From Bacillota bacterium (lineage in GTDB: Bacteria > Bacillota > Clostridia > Oscillospirales > Acutalibacteraceae), in NCBI GenBank assembly GCA_023415895.1, contig JAEZJA010000187.1:1-16316 (forward strand): DNA of 16,316 bases, in the 5' to 3' direction. Of the stretch, positions 14,655-16,316 are shown piece by piece (within the stretch, counting starts at the first letter, position 1; every line of letters begins with the position of its first letter). The notes beneath the pieces are model-generated. The model was not told the origin of the DNA. It saw nothing but the letters and a program-made list of their open reading frames with translations, and made no database searches. A program made the position numbers and the translations under genes.

Positions 14655-15356
14655 GTGCAGACATCATTTTATACAGCGGCTGCGGGGGCGGCTGCGATGC
14701 AGCAGGGTCTTGACGTTACAGCCAACAATGTGGCCAACATTTCCACAGTCGGCTACAAAGCGGTGGAATCCTCCTTTGCCGAGCTGATGAAAACCAATTT
14801 GCAAGCACCCGAAGGCAACAGCCCGCTGACAGTCGGCCAGGGAGCAAAAATGGAGGCCACTTCGACGGTGTTTGCGGCGGGTGCGCCCGAGCGTACTGAC
14901 CGGGCGCTGGATTTTGCCTTGACGGATGCCAACACGTTTTTTGCCGTACAATCGGCGGAGGGAACACGCTATACGCGCAGCGGTAGCTTTCATCTGTCCC
15001 AGGAAGGCGCAAGCTTCTTCCTGACTGCCAGCGACGGCGGGTATGTACTGGACGGCGGAGGCAACCGGATTATCGTGGACAGCGATACAGAGAAAATCAA
15101 CAATATCGGGGTGTTCACCTTCCTCAATATGGATGCTCTGGAGCGGCAGGGCAGCACCTCCTTTATCCCCACGCAAGGGTCGGGTGCGGCGCAAGCGACT
15201 GACGGGGCGTATACCAGCGGGTATTTGGAGGGCTCCTCCGTAAACCTTGCCGATGAGATGACGGCGATCATTAAATGGCAGCGGTCTTTTCAAATGAATG
15301 CCAAAATGGTTCAGATATCGGACGAAATCATGCAGACCATCAACGGTCTGCGCTAA
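14655..15356 (+). CDS. flgG: Flagellar distal rod protein, FlgG (FlhP)-like
   Basis: A 233-residue rod-family protein starting at GTG 14655, with AAAGGAAG (14638-14645) before it. The N-terminus MQTSFYTAAAGAAAMQQGLD and NNVANISTVGYKA (24-36) and the C-terminus SSVNLADEMTAIIKWQRSFQ, then ISDEIMQTINGLR, are close to FlgG. The middle has RALDFALTDANTFFAVQ where other rod proteins have DLAIxGDGFFxV, so the usual glycine loop is lost, although RYTRSGSFHLS after it is normal. It follows the flgF-like gene by 50 bases and precedes the fapA-like gene by 26. The two paralogues probably form the distal rod together. I cannot exclude that names should be swapped, but C-terminal similarity and order favour FlgG here. 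Confidence 0.8.
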   Translation: MQTSFYTAAAGAAAMQQGLDVTANNVANISTVGYKAVESSFAELMKTNLQAPEGNSPLTVGQGAKMEATSTVFAAGAPERTDRALDFALTDANTFFAVQSAEGTRYTRSGSFHLSQEGASFFLTASDGGYVLDGGGNRIIVDSDTEKINNIGVFTFLNMDALERQGSTSFIPTQGSGAAQATDGAYTSGYLEGSSVNLADEMTAIIKWQRSFQMNAKMVQISDEIMQTINGLR

Positions 15357-15382
15357 AAATGCAGGAATGATGGAGACAGGGT

Positions 15383-16316
15383 ATGAGCTTTTTTAAACGA
15401 CTGAGAGATACCGGCAAAAACCGAACCTCAGAAAGCTCTCCTCAGGAGCAGCAAATCCAACCGGAACAATTGCCGGTAGAACCGCAACCCAATGATGCTT
15501 CCTCAACAGCGGACATGGATCCGGTTGTGAAGGCGCATAGCCCTCTGGAAACGGCGACAGCGCCCACGGATGCTCTTGAAGACAAAGCCGCCGGGAAGGC
15601 TGTACCCGTCTTTCAACTGGTTCTCTCCTCCGACCGTATGCAGGCTGAGCTCTCGCTGGAGAATGCCTCCGAGGTTTTTTCGCTCACCTATGAACAGGTC
15701 ATGGAGTATTTGAAAGAACAGGGCATTCGCATCGGCGTTTGCGAGGAGGCAATCCGGCAGTATTGTCTCGGCGATAATTATCGGCGTCCGGTGGTCTGCG
15801 CCCGGGGAGTACCGTCCGTGGACGGTAAGCCAGGACGATTGGAGTATCTGTTCCACTGCTTTCCTGACGGCAAACCCAAGGAGCGTGAAGACGGCACTGT
15901 GGACTACCACAACTTGGGCATTGTTCAGAATGTGAAAAAGGACCAGGTGCTCTGCCGATGCATCCCACCGGAACCAGGGAGGGACGGGGTGGATGTTTGC
16001 GGTCGGGTGGTGCCCTTCCAGCCGGGTCATACGACCAGCCTGCCAAATGGCAACAATGTATGGATATCCGAGGATGGCACCCAGCTTTTAGCGGCAGTTG
16101 ATGGGTGTGTGGAGTTTAAAAACAATCTGGTTCATGTGCAGGATGTCTTTATTTCGCCTAGCAACGTGGACATGGTTTCGGGCAATATCAAGGCCGACTG
16201 TTCCGTCATTGTCTACGGGGATGTTCTTGAGGGGTTTCGTGTGGAATCGGGCGGCGACATTACCATCCGAGGCATGGTAGAGGGCGCTCTCATCCAGGCC
16301 GGGGGAACGATCACGA
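15383..16316 (+). CDS. fapA: FapA / DUF342 family protein (N-terminal part; 3' end outside window)
   Basis: An open frame runs from ATG 15383 (GGAG at 15372-15375) to the right edge, giving 311 residues without a stop. Residues 1-5 (MSFFK) lead into a polar linker rich in Pro, Gln, Glu and Ser to about residue 72. A small domain at about 76-130 follows (VFQLVLSSDR, YEQVMEYLKEQGIRIGV). From about 138 the DUF342 pattern is clear: ARGVPSVDGKPGRLEYLF (140-157), EDGTVDYHNLGIVQNV (169-184), PPEPGRDGVDVCGRVV, AAVDGCVEF, and the start of the beta-helix repeats NVDMVSGNIKADCSVIVYGD and VESGGDITIRGMVEGALIQA. The family is called flagellar assembly protein A and in some bacteria is linked to motility; its exact role here is unknown. 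Nine cysteines occur in the visible part. It lies 26 bases after flgG and is likely in the same operon. Confidence 0.85.
   Translation, partial: MSFFKRLRDTGKNRTSESSPQEQQIQPEQLPVEPQPNDASSTADMDPVVKAHSPLETATAPTDALEDKAAGKAVPVFQLVLSSDRMQAELSLENASEVFSLTYEQVMEYLKEQGIRIGVCEEAIRQYCLGDNYRRPVVCARGVPSVDGKPGRLEYLFHCFPDGKPKEREDGTVDYHNLGIVQNVKKDQVLCRCIPPEPGRDGVDVCGRVVPFQPGHTTSLPNGNNVWISEDGTQLLAAVDGCVEFKNNLVHVQDVFISPSNVDMVSGNIKADCSVIVYGDVLEGFRVESGGDITIRGMVEGALIQAGGTIT

Noticed and set aside
15810..15827. Inverted repeat TACCGTCC-GT-GGACGGTA inside fapA
   Set aside because: The loop of two bases is too short for a hairpin, it lies in conserved codons (VPSVDGK), and one such short dyad in 16 kb of coding DNA can occur by chance.
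1..16316. tRNA, rRNA, insertion sequence, prophage, CRISPR array, attachment site or replication origin
   Set aside because: No array of direct repeats, transposase motif or RNA gene pattern was seen, and nearly all bases are taken up by flagellar genes.

Overview
The window is one continuous stretch of a large flagellar (fla/che-type) operon. It holds 18 protein-coding genes, all on the + strand, with gaps of 132 bases or less. The first gene (fliK) enters from the left edge and the last (a FapA/DUF342 gene) runs off the right edge. Gene content and order, strong purine-rich ribosome binding sites, FliY rather than FliN, the FlbD/SwrD gene, short FlgD and a SigD-type sigma factor all point to a Gram-positive Firmicute. 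The motA-motB pair inside the operon and the conserved flgD-flgE spacer gene suggest Clostridia rather than Bacillus. The base composition looks close to half G+C by eye, which would fit the Oscillospiraceae/Ruminococcaceae side of Clostridia, but that placement is a guess.

Layout. Bases 1-2879 hold hook assembly: the end of fliK (hook-length control), flgD (hook cap), a small conserved flagellar operon protein of unknown function, and flgE (hook). A perfect 15-bp inverted repeat follows flgE. Bases 3001-4949 hold torque generation: flbD/swrD, motA, motB. Bases 5082-7538 hold the switch: fliM, fliY and cheY. Bases 7568-13035 hold the type III export gate in the classical order fliO-fliP-fliQ-fliR-flhB-flhA. 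Bases 13056-13832 hold the flagellar sigma factor. Bases 13873-15356 hold two rod/hook-basal-body proteins (FlgF-like, FlgG-like). From 15383 on is the start of a FapA-family gene.

How they work together. The export gate (FliOPQR, FlhB, FlhA) secretes rod and hook subunits. FlgD caps the growing hook, FliK measures it and acts on FlhB, whose NPTH self-cleavage site is intact. MotA/MotB power rotation, probably helped by FlbD/SwrD. FliM and FliY with CheY set the direction of rotation. SigD would then turn on late genes.

The core is conventional and I do not see a clearly new multi-gene system. The points worth a second look are: an arrangement that lacks fliL between the stator and switch genes and lacks flhF, flhG and the whole cheB-A-W-C-D block between flhA and sigD; the inverted repeat after flgE with no T tract; an in-frame C7 tract in fliP; a shared initiation leader on flbD and motA; and a possible RelE/DUF4258-like signature in the unknown protein between flgD and flgE.
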